In this document: positions 11,813-21,185 of the stretch, one piece after another
Numbering within the stretch: position 1 is the first letter of the stretch
How the letters are laid out: every line of letters begins with the position of its first letter
Source of the DNA: Pristionchus mayeri
Lineage: Eukaryota; Nematoda; Chromadorea; Rhabditida; Neodiplogasteridae
NCBI GenBank assembly: GCA_036245805.1
Contig: BTRK01000004.1
Location: 2,604,001 to 2,668,000 of the forward strand
Reading direction: 5' to 3'
Length of the DNA: 64,000 nt
Translations under genes and position numbers: made by a program
The notes under the pieces: generated by a model
The model's database searches: none
Told to the model about the DNA's origin: nothing
What the model saw: the letters and a program-made list of their open reading frames with translations, nothing else

Positions 11813-11878
11813 CTGCGCCAGGGGTTGAACCCCTGACCTTTTGCAAAAGCGAAGGCACACTACCGGCTAAGCCATTCG
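11813..11878 (-). tRNA. tRNA-like sequence in the right arm of the foldback (probably not functional)
   Basis: Reverse-strand counterpart of 11173-11237: AATGGCTTAGCCGGTAGTGT, then CTTCG CTTTTGC AAAAG, then AGGGGTTCAACCCCTGG. The T arm and B box are preserved. The anticodon region differs by several bases from the left arm, so the two arms have drifted apart since they formed. Confidence 0.38.
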
Positions 11879-12153
11879 AGCTGATGGCTGGGGGGCTTCA
11901 AGAATCGAATACGAGGCTAGGCTGGAACCACCAAAAGTTTTCACAAATTTCAATAATTAAAATTCGGGTCTTAGGAAACAATTATCCAATGATGTTAGAT
12001 ATGGAATGGACCTCCCTCGGTGGTCAGTTTCGACTTGGCAACTCAGATTTATGTTTGACTTCCGCGTACTTTTGCGGTTCCCTTGTAAGAGAACCCTACT
12101 AATTATTCAAGTGAACGAAATGAAAAGTAAATTTTAAAAATATATATTTTCAG

Positions 12154-12300
12154 AAAATCTTTCCGATCTCGGTACTGGGGATGCCTTTGTTCGTTTACAT
12201 AGACTCTATGTCATTTGGCATGTTCAGCACACGTAACGTTCTCGTCTCGATCGTACCTAAGGATACGCTGATTCAGGCTCCTGTTCAATTGCCCTGTGCA
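12154..12300 (+). pseudogene. Possible single exon relic of a membrane protein
   Basis: After a TATTTTCAG acceptor the frame reads KIFPISVLGMPLFVYIDSMS, a hydrophobic segment compatible with a receptor helix. No partner exons were found. It may belong with the weak relics near 10.0 kb, which would make the 10.3-12.1 kb transposon cluster an insertion into an old receptor gene. Low confidence. Confidence 0.2.
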
Positions 12301-12320
12301 TTCAATCAACACATTCAATA

Positions 12321-12552
12321 GTGGCGCAGTGGTTGTGTGACAGGAATGCGAATCCGATGGTCATGAGTTCGACTCCCCTCACCTGCAGATCCACCCAGAC
12401 CACGGGGGTTAAGAAATAGGTCAGAAATCCCCCACCACGTGCACACAACACGGGCGGTAGCCTCACGCATAGGTCGCTGATAACCGCAGGACAGATTGAA
12501 CGCAGAATTTGCGCGGGGGTGGCAAACCAGCCTTGCTTGGATGCCTCAACAT
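12321..12552 (+). repeat. tRNA-derived SINE-like element
   Basis: Starts GTGGCGCAGTGGTTGTGTGA (A-box-like), followed by GAGTTCGACTCCCCTCAC (B box GGTTCGANTCC-like) about 40 nt later, the layout of a tRNA-derived RNA polymerase III promoter. About 170 bp of unrelated body follows, ending in a T-rich tail (ACTTTTTTATT). This head-body-tail structure is that of a SINE. No target duplication was obvious, and only one copy is visible in the window. Confidence 0.5.
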
Positions 12553-12976
12553 ACTTTTTTATTCTGTGCTCGTGATCGCACTATCTGATACGTATAGACA
12601 ACATATCATGAGGTAGGTGGTCGCAGTCGTTTTCTGCCCACTTTTTTTTCCAAATGCGTATCACAAGGAAATAGATAGAAGATTCGATGTAATAAATTGC
12701 AGACTTCTTAGATGCAATAAGATACAACAATCGACAACGACAACGATGGTGGTAAGAAACAGCTTTGAAGCATGGTCAGGTATAGCATTTTCAGCCAGTA
12801 ATGTCTTCGACTTAGAAGCACCTCACGAATGATCAATTCTCATGAATTTTCACGAAGATTGGACTATTCGCCGGTGTTTAAGTTTGTTGTTTGCTTGCGT
12901 GCATTTCACCTGTGATATTTCCGACAGTTTGAATTATTGAGAGTTTGTTGCTTCTACACTTCGTGAACACGCCGAA

Positions 12977-13086
12977 TGCTTTTCGTAATTCGGGCCTTCG
13001 TCTCTTCATTTCACGCACTCTCTAGTCCGGTCGATCGGTGAGAGTGTGCAAAATGAAGAGACCGTGGTATCGTTTCTCGAACTCTA
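12977..13086. mobile_element. Hairpin MITE family C, copy 1
   Basis: The palindromic core TCTCTTCATTTCACGCACTC...GTGTGCAAAATGAAGAGA lies between a left arm TTCGTAATTCGGGCC and a right end ATCGTTTCTCGAACTCT. The core stem-loop (CACTCTCT..CCGGTCGATCGGTGAGAGTG) is the same module as in families A and B. Sister copies are at 34363-34474, 57761-57872 and 39710-39805. The left 5 bp have decayed and no clear target duplication remains. Confidence 0.72.
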
Positions 13087-15680
13087 CTTTGAACATATGG
13101 TTTTAAACGTGAGCTCAAATGATGGCTAGATAAATTCCGCCGTTTACCCGATTTCTTTTCCATTTTCTAGGTAATTACAAAATTTCCATAGAAAGATTCT
13201 AATGTTGTAAGTTAAAGGTGATAGTCGGTTATTCTTGGCATTTAATTGGAGTAGTAATCTTCTTGCGTAATAAACATTCTTTGTGCATGACCACTGCGCA
13301 CCATCTGTCCCTGAACTATTTCCATCAGAAAAAAGTTGCAAACGTGTTCTACGGAAGGCCTTTTCCGTAGTATAGCTTTAGGGCGTCGATAAATATGGTT
13401 TCCAAAGTGGGATGATCCCTAATGAAAGGAGTAATGCAAGGCTTAGAATCCATCGAGGACGGGATAGAATATGCAAAGACTCTTCAAACGAATTATAAAA
13501 CATCGTACAGCTCGACACGCCAGCAAAATTACTGGATCTGGCAATATGGTTTAAATCCTGAAAAATCGTTTGATTACGCTTTGTGTTATACAAAATTATT
13601 TTGAATCGGCGCAAGTTACCAAGCTCACGGAATTGTTTCCTCAACGATTAATTTTCTGAGAGGATTCGCACACTGTCAAAACAATACCATTAAGTTCCTA
13701 TGGCTAATATTGTACGTTTAGGAATAAAGTCACGCTTGAAATCCTCCGTTTAATTACATGTATATCTCCCAAAATTCGTTCCGTTTTTTGCAGCGTTTTT
13801 GGACTCAGGTACATCGCATCCAAACCCCTACCACTTGCTAGACATCTGAATGATCTCGACAAGACAATCATTTTTACTGTTGGAAGAGAATTTTTGGGCC
13901 GTAAAAGGGACACATTGTAAATGTCCAATCATAATATTTGTTAGCAATGTACGCAGTATACGATTAATCCCCCTGAACCGATAGCTACCACAAATTGCTG
14001 ATATTATCGCGAGATTGAACAAACGATTACCGTGTTATCGTGTGCTCAAAGATAGTACATCAACAGTATTACAGAGCATTTATTTACTACGGTTCTTATA
14101 TGAATTTGGTCCACTAGAAAAAATATTTAAACGGGAACTCGACTGAATCTTTCGACTGTATTCTGAATAACGAAGGAACAATGATGACAAATACGTGAGG
14201 GTGGAGGAATGCCGAATAAGAGTTCATACTACACTATCTTAGAAAAAAGGATTTATAAGTGAATTTGACTGATTTCTTCGAATTTTTTTCTTTATATTAG
14301 AGGAACAATAGTGATAAATATGTGAGGGTGGAGTAATTCTACATGAAAAGTTCATGCCTCATCCTACTGTGGGAACAAATCTTTCGCGTGTGTCATTTTA
14401 AAATTTTGGTCGTAAAATGACGTTATTTAGCCAATATTGTGTAGTCTTCAATGCTAATTGGAATGAACCACTAGTTAAGAATTCAAAATATAATTTAACA
14501 AAAAATAACATAAAACCAACATTTTTTAGGAAATAAATCATAGCAAGAATTCATCGAATAATGAGAGCGGAAGGTTAGGGTGGGAATGTTTTCCAATTTG
14601 TAAAGTTAAATAACACCCCCGCATTATGGTTCTCGAAAGGATTCCAGAAATGTTTGCGATATTGCAATTTTTATAGCGTTTTTTATAGGAGGGTTCCTGT
14701 AAAAAATAGTTCAGGAAAATAATAAAAGTATTGTCCCATGCGTGTTTGATGTTTACATGTACTTTGAGGGCATATTTTTCATTTATATATCGCTTGATTT
14801 AAGCTTGTTTTATGAAGACGTAAAAATGGGTACCCATTGACTGAAAAATCTTCACCATTGACATGTCACTTAGCGATTGCTGATTTATGGTAGATACAGT
14901 ACCTAGATCGACGATTGGACGAAGGAAAGGAATGATAACGAATTCTCCGCCTTTATTCGGTTCAGCGCAAAATTCTCGATTTATTTAAACTTTATGGGTT
15001 TCATCGTTTCACTCGTGTTCCTTACAAGTGTTTGCATATAATTTCTCTACGAGAAAGTAACACTTGTCTTCTAAAGGTACATCTGACGAGTGAAGATATG
15101 AATATCAATCATGATGAAAGCAACAATGACTTGACAAGCCGGTCATCTTTTCTTTTTCAAAATCGCCCCGAGCATCACTTCACGAACTGTCCATTCAATC
15201 GATATCAAACAATTTCCACTGGAGTTCTGCCATTGCGAACAGTATGATTCAATTTTTGACAGTTGCGAAAATGGTAATGGTGCTGATGGAATGACTGAAT
15301 TCGGCAGGGTCGAGCATCCTTCGAAGGCGATCGATTTGATTGGCGGGATGATACGTCGAACACAGTCAGTGTCAATTTTCAGAGTTTATTGTAAACATGC
15401 CAAATGCAATGCGACATTAACCAAACATATAATATTGCAAGACCATATGTCATTTATAGTAGGACCTTTTATAGGAGGAAATTGCCCCTGCTAGATCATC
15501 TCACAAAGAACTCAATGCAGCAACAACAGTTGAAGATGAGGTGACCAAATTTACGTTGTTCATTTTCAAATATCTCACTCTGATCTTCAGAAAATCAACT
15601 CACTAGTTAGCTTGGGAAATGAAAGCTAATAACATTTCAGTTGTACAATTGGTTTTTCTTAGTATTATATCGCTCTCATA
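13087..15680. other. Non-coding stretch with a diverged tandem duplication
   Basis: No convincing exon chain on either strand. Segments 14171-14240 and 14299-14370 are diverged copies: GGAACAATGATGACAAATAC and GTGAGGGTGGAGGAAT recur as GGAACAATAGTGATAAATAT and GTGAGGGTGGAGTAAT, with a unit of about 128 bp. A frame at 15291-15494 (+) has no splice context that I trust. Confidence 0.4.
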
Positions 15681-16552
15681 TATTAGGTTGGCGGGAAAGT
15701 CTTTGTCACTGGTTTTGTTTTTACACTGCTTGCCACAAATGCACTTTGGTTTTCCCATGTTCCAAGTGAATAACATTCAGTGATGGGTCTTTATATCAAA
15801 CAACTCCCCATTCCCTTTCCTTCAGTCAACCTCTAGTAGATCAACGATTTATGTTCCTGGTGCCACACACTTCCGACATTTTGATTTACCTCTCTCTATT
15901 CTACACCACGATGAAGGATTCGGAGACCCTACTGAAGAATGTTTATGAAACACATGCCCCCTCTACAACACCTTGAGGAATTGGACCCAGAGCCTCGAAG
16001 AAGGCGACTTTTCCCTCAATGAATGGGTTCGATCTGGGAGGCCGCGTTAGTTACATTTTGAGACTTTGTAGAAAGCTGCTTAAACGAGCCAATTTCAAGG
16101 TGTCCGTGAAATGACGTCACACGACTACAGAATTTGGAGTTGGAAGTCAATCGTTCAATGTTGAAGGACAAGAAAGTGTATAATCAGCAAAATGACCCCC
16201 GTCCCCAGGACTCCAATCATGCCAAGCAAGAACTGGCTGGATAGGGATGGATGGTTATCCCTCACCCCCCGTATTCTCCAGACATGGCACCGTCCGATTT
16301 CTGGCTTTTCGCAGACCTGACCCATGCTTTTCGAGCTAGGGCCTTCAATTCACGTGAAAGTATCGAGGTTGAACTCGAGCAATACTTTCATTCGCACCCA
16401 GACAGGTTCTAAAAGGAGGGGATTCATACATTGCAGGTATGTTGGGCACATATTGTCAATAATGAGTATAAGTATAATTGAACTCATGATTTTCCTTTGC
16501 CCAAGAAATATCGTTTTGAAAAAGTGACAAAGACTTTCCCGCCAACCTAATA
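15681..16552 (+). mobile_element. Decayed mariner element, 868 bp
   Basis: The element spans 15683-16550, with near-perfect inverted ends (TTAGGTTGGCGGGAAAGTCT and AGACTTTCCCGCCAACCTAA) and TA on each side. The interior still shows a wrecked transposase on the plus strand. The bases around 16250-16320 would read CPHPPYSPDMAPSDFWLF-like in shifting frames, the C-terminal catalytic block of mariner transposases, and other fragments sit around 16000-16080. It is shorter than an intact mariner (about 1.25 kb), so it carries internal deletions. Confidence 0.82.
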
Positions 16553-17798
16553 TATTGGGGTGTCCGGAAAGTTCGTATAATTTTTTGTTTTTATTTTTTA
16601 TTCAATGCTTTACAATTCTCAGTGACCAATGTATGCCCCCTTCTTTCTCACTACCTCCCTCCAGCGATTGGGCAGGGTCTCGATTCCTTTCTTCCAGAAT
16701 GCGGGTTTCTTCGAGACCGCCCAGTTCACGAAAGCCCTCACAACTTCATCTCGATTCTTGAACTTCTTTCCTTTGCAGAAGTCAGAGAGAGAGCGGAAGC
16801 AGTGGTAGTCGCATGGGGAGAGATCCGGGGAATACGGTGGATGGGGAATCCTCTCGATCTTCAACTCGTCCATTTTCTTCTGGGTCATCTTCGCTCGATG
16901 TGGGCGAGCATTGTCCATCAGAAGAAGAATTTTGCCCTGGTTCAGGAGTCTGGGAGGGACTCTGATCGCGACATCTTCTAGTTGTTCAGAGAAGAGGTCG
17001 GCATTGATGCTGGTGCCAGGGGCGAGGATCTCCCAGTAGATGGGACCGAGCACTGAGAAGAAGAAGCAGAGGAGTTCCTTCTTTCCGTGCTCTTCCTTCT
17101 TCGGGACGGGCGTGGGCTTCTCATCTGCATCCACCCATTGCATTCTCCTCACAGGGTTATCGTACGTGATCCACTTCTCATCTGTAGCGATGATGGAATT
17201 GACCCATCGAAGATTGGATCTACGATGGAGTAATTCCCGACAGACTTGAACACGATTTTTCAGCTGTTCGGGGGAGAGGTCATGGGGAATCACTTGTGGG
17301 AGTTTCGGCTTCTTCCCAGATCGATGGAGGATATCGGACACCGTTGATCTGGGAGTACCAGTATCCTTCTTCAACTCACGCACACTGGCCATGGACTTGC
17401 GCTTCAGTGTTCGGAGAACGAGAGGCTGATCGAGGGAGGGAGGGCATCCAGAGCGGGGTTGATCATCGAGACCAAACTCCCCTTTCTTGAAGCGGGAGAA
17501 CCACTTATAGCAGAAGCGTATGGAGGGGGCGTCAGCTCCTTCCGACTGGGCCAGGGCAGAGTGGGCCTCCTTCACGGATCGGCCAAAACGGTAGTAATGA
17601 AGTAAAACTGCTCGGAGGTAGAGATGGGAGTCCATCACAAGAATCAATGTAGCAACTAGGAGACTGATTAAATCCTCTCACTACTCAACGTCAGAATGAT
17701 GCAATACATTGTTGACAAACAGATTGCGCAATCACTGCATTTGATAGCGAACTGAATTTTTTCCGAAGCATTATACGAACTTTCCGGACACCCCAATA
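16553..17798 (-). mobile_element. Intact mariner transposon, 1242 bp
   Basis: The element spans 16555-17796. The 27-bp terminal repeats are perfect (they start TTGGGGTGTCCGGAAAGTTC at both ends), and TA lies on each side (16553-16554 and 17797-17798). It contains a single uninterrupted transposase gene. It abuts the decayed mariner with only TATA between them. Perfect ends and an open transposase imply recent, possibly still autonomous, activity. Confidence 0.95.
16619..17647 (-). CDS. Mariner transposase (DD34D), apparently full length
   Basis: 342 residues, no intron, the usual length for the family. It carries out cut-and-paste transposition of the surrounding element in the nucleus. The N-terminal third has the mariner paired-type DNA-binding region (LRAVLLHYYRFGRSVKEAHS..., WFSRFKKGEFGLDDQPRSG). 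The catalytic triad is visible: ATDEKW (first Asp), LLMDNARPHRA (second Asp) and HPPYSPDLSPCDYH (third Asp), with 34 residues between the second and third, as expected for mariner. All the signature blocks are present with no stop or frameshift. Start ATG 17647 (MILVMDSHLYL) could also be the in-frame Met a few codons later. It is 149 bp inside the right end and its stop is 64 bp inside the left end. Confidence 0.95.
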   Translation of the reverse strand: MILVMDSHLYLRAVLLHYYRFGRSVKEAHSALAQSEGADAPSIRFCYKWFSRFKKGEFGLDDQPRSGCPPSLDQPLVLRTLKRKSMASVRELKKDTGTPRSTVSDILHRSGKKPKLPQVIPHDLSPEQLKNRVQVCRELLHRRSNLRWVNSIIATDEKWITYDNPVRRMQWVDADEKPTPVPKKEEHGKKELLCFFFSVLGPIYWEILAPGTSINADLFSEQLEDVAIRVPPRLLNQGKILLLMDNARPHRAKMTQKKMDELKIERIPHPPYSPDLSPCDYHCFRSLSDFCKGKKFKNRDEVVRAFVNWAVSKKPAFWKKGIETLPNRWREVVRKKGAYIGH

Positions 17799-18395
17799 AT
17801 TTGATCGATAAGCCTACATCCAATACTGCGTACAGATAATGAGGAAAATAAATAACAAAATATTTGTATGAGATTTGAATTCCCATAGCCCGTTAAAATG
17901 AGTATCTAAAAAGGACAAATATAAAATTACAGTCCCGCGTTGTTATCCCGTGTGGATATGGGTTATGCAACTCGTTGTCGTAGGTCACATCAAGTCACAT
18001 CGGCTTTAAGAGTGACCCCCTTAAAATGCATATCTTTGGTTGATTACTGTCCCTCTTATCTCATCAGGCGCAACTTATGAGCATAACCTTCGTTTTAAAA
18101 TACTCATGTGAGCTGAAGTAAATTTCGAGAGAGATCAAAACCCGGAATCGTTCGACGTAACATTTTGAAACAAAGACAATGCGCATTAATTTACCCTAGC
18201 GGCATTGCTCTAGGACTTCCAAAAATAGCAAAAAGTGAACTACGACAATGATAAAGCCAGTCGTAAAGTCAGAGTAGCCTGATGTGATTCGGTTCCCTCA
18301 CTCATTATGTCAGGAGTGATTCCGTACAATTGGGCGTTGATCAATGCCATACTTTTCCAAGCAGCTTAATCGCCCGTATAATTTAGAAGATAATC
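17799..18395. other. Non-coding stretch upstream of the coiled-coil gene
   Basis: No gene, transposon ends or RNA gene recognised. It separates the mariner pair from the plus-strand hypothetical gene and may hold that gene's promoter. Confidence 0.4.
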
Positions 18396-19413
18396 GTGCT
18401 TGATGATGCTTCAGCTGAACAGATGAAAACGCAGCTATCCCCTCAAACAATACCATACTGCCGGGTGAATAAGAATCATCTGGAACAATTGCGTCGGGTT
18501 CAACGCAACGGCGCAACTTGTCCTGCACCCTACGACGCTTCTCTGGCATCATCCCTTTTCGCCGCATCACAAGAAGAAGGGGCACCAATGGTATTCGTTC
18601 CTCGACGCGCCGTACACGTACGTGCTTCCTCGTGGCCTAATCCAGTCATTAATTCAGCTAATTCGAACCCAATTGGACACAGCGAATCGGGACAATTCGA
18701 CGCTTAACTACGTGGGTGCTCGTGTCCCCACATTTCGCATCATCACTCGAAAAAATAATTACTATGAATAATTATTATGATTACAATTACTTCAGAAAGT
18801 GGATAGTCTTGCTGCCGACCTGAGGGAATCCCGAGGGAATCGGGCCATTATAACGCAAGAATTAGCAGCGTGCAACGACGCCCTGCGACTGATGACTGCA
18901 GCTTACGCTAATGTACTTTCACAAGTTTATCGAGCACGACCGCTGAATTATAATTAGAAAAAAACAAATTGCGCAGCTGCTCGCGACGCAGACCAACTAT
19001 GCATCAATCAGATTTGGAGAACTCAGAAGCACAGAGGAAATCAATGATCAGGTTAGTTACCTTTTACTTTTCACCACTCCTTTTCTAGACAACAATTGGT
19101 TTTCAGAGACTGGTCGCGGCGTGGACGTACATGGAACGGGAAAGCATAAGCAATGTCCCTTATGGGCGAAGTTCCCAGAAATTTGCCTTCGAGGCAGTGC
19201 TAAATTTGTAGGTTGAAGACGATGCTTTACCTTTGATAGTGTTTTAGAGTGGATGCGCCGACTCGTCGGGTGCTGGCCAAGTGCCTCCACTATCATCTCG
19301 ACACAGTTGATGCTCATCATGTCATTAACAATATCACTAACTATCGGCCCTCATCAATGCCCAATGCAGTACTGCACAAGATGCAGTGGGAGAAGCAAGC
19401 ACCGAGGGAGTAG
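18396..19413 (+). CDS. Hypothetical coiled-coil protein
   Basis: I do not recognise the family. Six exons join in phase: 18396-18611, 18658-18711, 18796-18912 (or slightly longer), 18977-19051, 19107-19207 and 19248-19413. Introns are 46-84 nt with standard donors and TTCAG or TTTTAG acceptors. The N-terminus is MLDDASAEQMKTQLSPQ. The middle (LIRTQLDTANRDN, KVDSLAADLRESRGNRAI, TQELAACNDALRLM) has heptad-spaced Leu/Ile/Ala typical of a coiled coil. The C-terminal part (RLVAAWTYMERE, then VDAPTRRVLAKCLHYHLDTV) is helical-looking, with a His-rich patch. There is no signal peptide or membrane helix, so it is probably cytosolic or nuclear. A second frame is open through exon 1, so the first exon is the least certain. 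Confidence 0.5.
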
Positions 19414-19808
19414 GAGAGAATATGCGATGAAAAAATATTCGTGGACATTTTAAGGTCCCACAATGGTTCCATTGATGGAGAACACGATACACACAATGAT
19501 GCACGGTCTCGTGACCTATCAAGTTGTCATTTTTCGATTTAAATTCCTTCAAACTGTTCGCAATGATGTTAATCGGCCTAAAACTTATGTTTTCTCATAC
19601 ATCTCCAGTTTTATCATTGCGCAAACAGAAATCGAGAACTTTTAAAAAGCTTGTATTACGTTTATGATCAGTTGTGCAAATATTAATAAAGTAAACTCCA
19701 ATCGTTTATTGTTTCTTGCTATACCACACAACTCCCGTTTTCAATTTACAGCACACAGTGCTCAGCTGGATTATGGATCTTGACCATCTGGCGTCTTCAC
19801 AAAAACAC

Positions 19809-21185
19809 TTAAAGATGCGATGTTTGCTTCAAATTGAGATAGAATAGCTTGATGGTCTCTGTTGCATCAGGGAAAACCACGGGCTCTCCATTCGATCGAA
19901 CGTACTCCTTTCTGCAAAGACAAAAGTTAAAGGATACGGTACATTCCGTCTGCTAGACTGGGCTCGCGGGGGAACACTTCTAGGTCAGAGTCAATTCTAA
20001 CTTCTTCAATATTTCAAACTCTCCATACCCGGATCAACGAAAAAAATCGCGTTGTTAAACAAGTGGATGATTACCGTTTGGACCTTGCCAATTCTTCATA
20101 GCCATTCTTCGCCAAGAGTGTTTGGTTCGCGATCGAGGACGCCTCGGAGACGATTCCGTCCAGACACCGAGACTGAATTGAAAATAGTGAATAGTTATGG
20201 GTTGCAAAATGTTTTTACACGTTCCATTAATTATAAGTGTGCATTTTTCCGAGAAATTTCCAAATGAGACCAGGCTTTTGACGTTTGTTTTCGAAATAAT
20301 TCACTCTGAGCTCGTCGAAATCCAGTCCGAGATGCACTAGATACTGCGCGATTCCTTGCCGCTGATGGGCGGCATCGACGAATGTCAGCTCCCGTCGGAG
20401 CACCTGAACATCCAAAGTGTCAAGGCTAATTGGAAAGGGAAACAGCGCGACAGTACGTGAAAAATCAAACCTTTTCAGCTTCCGGCCGAAGCTTCCAGAA
20501 TTCCGCTTTGAGGTTGTCGAGCATACTAGCTGTAATTGTGCATTTTTGTTTTCTGTACATCTGACACCGAGAATAAGCGCGCAACAACAAACCAAGAATC
20601 TGCACGCCCTCGCCCGCTTGCGATAAGTCGACGTCGTCCGAATCGTCCTACAAAATAAACTGCTTCTTCACTTTTCCTATCAATTGTCGCTCGAACCAAA
20701 ACGCATGCCGATTAGCTGAAATTTTCCGAAGATATTGGCATGTAAACAATGGAAAACGAACTTTCCCGGATTCCTTATGTACAATCCTCATGCTGTGGGG
20801 ATATTTGAGCGACTTGGAGACGAGCCAGTCGATGAATTCGCTTCCATTTTCAGCTGTGATTCCGAGAGCCTAAATGTATGTTATTTTTTCGATACTGGAC
20901 TTTTAAATAATGCAAAAAATTGTTTCGTTCTCACCCGGGTGTGTGGCTCTATAGCGAATAGTGTCTTAAGGGTGACATCCATTATCTCGCCCTTATCACG
21001 AGCCTCAGCCGGGACGAAATCGTACTTTGCTGTTGGATCTCTCGGCGTGGGCCCCACTGCAAAGCGGCTATCATTTAGGTCAACTGAAATACACTTGCAA
21101 AATCGGTTTAACATTTCAGTTGCTTCGCACCTGTCCTGCATCCCACTGCCGACTGCGCCAATCTACGAGCTGTGAGCGAAAGCAT
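19809..21185 (-). CDS. GNAT-like N-acetyltransferase, possibly mitochondrial
   Basis: Seven or so exons in phase. ATG 21185 opens MLSLTARRLAQSAVGCRT, an Arg/Ser/Ala-rich N-terminus typical of a mitochondrial presequence. Next comes YDFVPAEARDKGEIMDVTL, then ALGITAENGSEFIDWLVSKS and HKESGK|LIGMRFGSSD, which fits the 'E.G.lIG.r' strand of GNAT folds. Then DDSDDVDLSQAGEGVQIL, a helical TASMLDNLKAEFWKLRPEAEK, VLRRELTFVDAAHQRQGIAQ (the acetyl-CoA loop R-Q-G-I-A), and SRCLDGIVSEASSIANQTLL with KNGYEELARSK (the late 'E..S.a...l..k.GY' motif). The stop is TAA at 19809. The substrate is unknown. The joint after LIGMRFGSSD does not resolve to a clean GT donor, so exon 3 may be longer or the gene may carry a defect there. 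Confidence 0.6.

Larger units (their letters stand above)
10965..12085. mobile_element. Harbinger-like foldback element with long inverted arms, 1121 bp
   Basis: It starts CAAGGGAACCGCAAAAGTAC and ends with the inverse. It is flanked by TAA on both sides (10962-10964 and 12086-12088), with only one TAA at the corresponding site in the uninterrupted relative at 8489. A 3-bp TAA (TWA) duplication is the PIF/Harbinger pattern. The arms are about 440 bp each (10965-11410 and about 11645-12085), with a spacer of about 230 bp and no transposase. Each arm carries a tRNA-like sequence. Short frames across it are artefacts of the repeat. Confidence 0.75.
10836..12106. mobile_element. hAT-like MITE family D, copy 2, split by a nested insertion
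   Basis: The element runs from TAGGGTTCTCTTATTGG at 10844 to AGAGAACCCTA ending at 12098. It has the perfect 8-bp duplication CTAATTAT at 10836-10843 and 12099-12106. The left part (10844-10964) is nearly identical to copy 1 at 8489. The last dozen bases are displaced by the 1.1-kb insertion at 10965-12085. Rejoining the flanks restores the arrangement seen in copy 1, which gives the order of insertion. Confidence 0.85.

Noticed and set aside
11069..12102. Several short open frames in the 11-12 kb region
   Set aside because: They lie within the inverted arms of the foldback and mirror each other; no protein family is evident.
13378..13644. 88-residue minus-strand frame with a hydrophobic end
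   Set aside because: No start or splice context, no partner exons and no recognisable motif; it is probably chance.
16622..17490. Open frames on the plus strand over the mariner transposase
   Set aside because: They are antisense shadows of the minus-strand transposase, which has all catalytic motifs.
18310..18588. Minus-strand open frame opposite exon 1 of the coiled-coil gene
   Set aside because: The plus-strand chain has six in-phase exons and a coiled coil; the minus frame has no partner exons.
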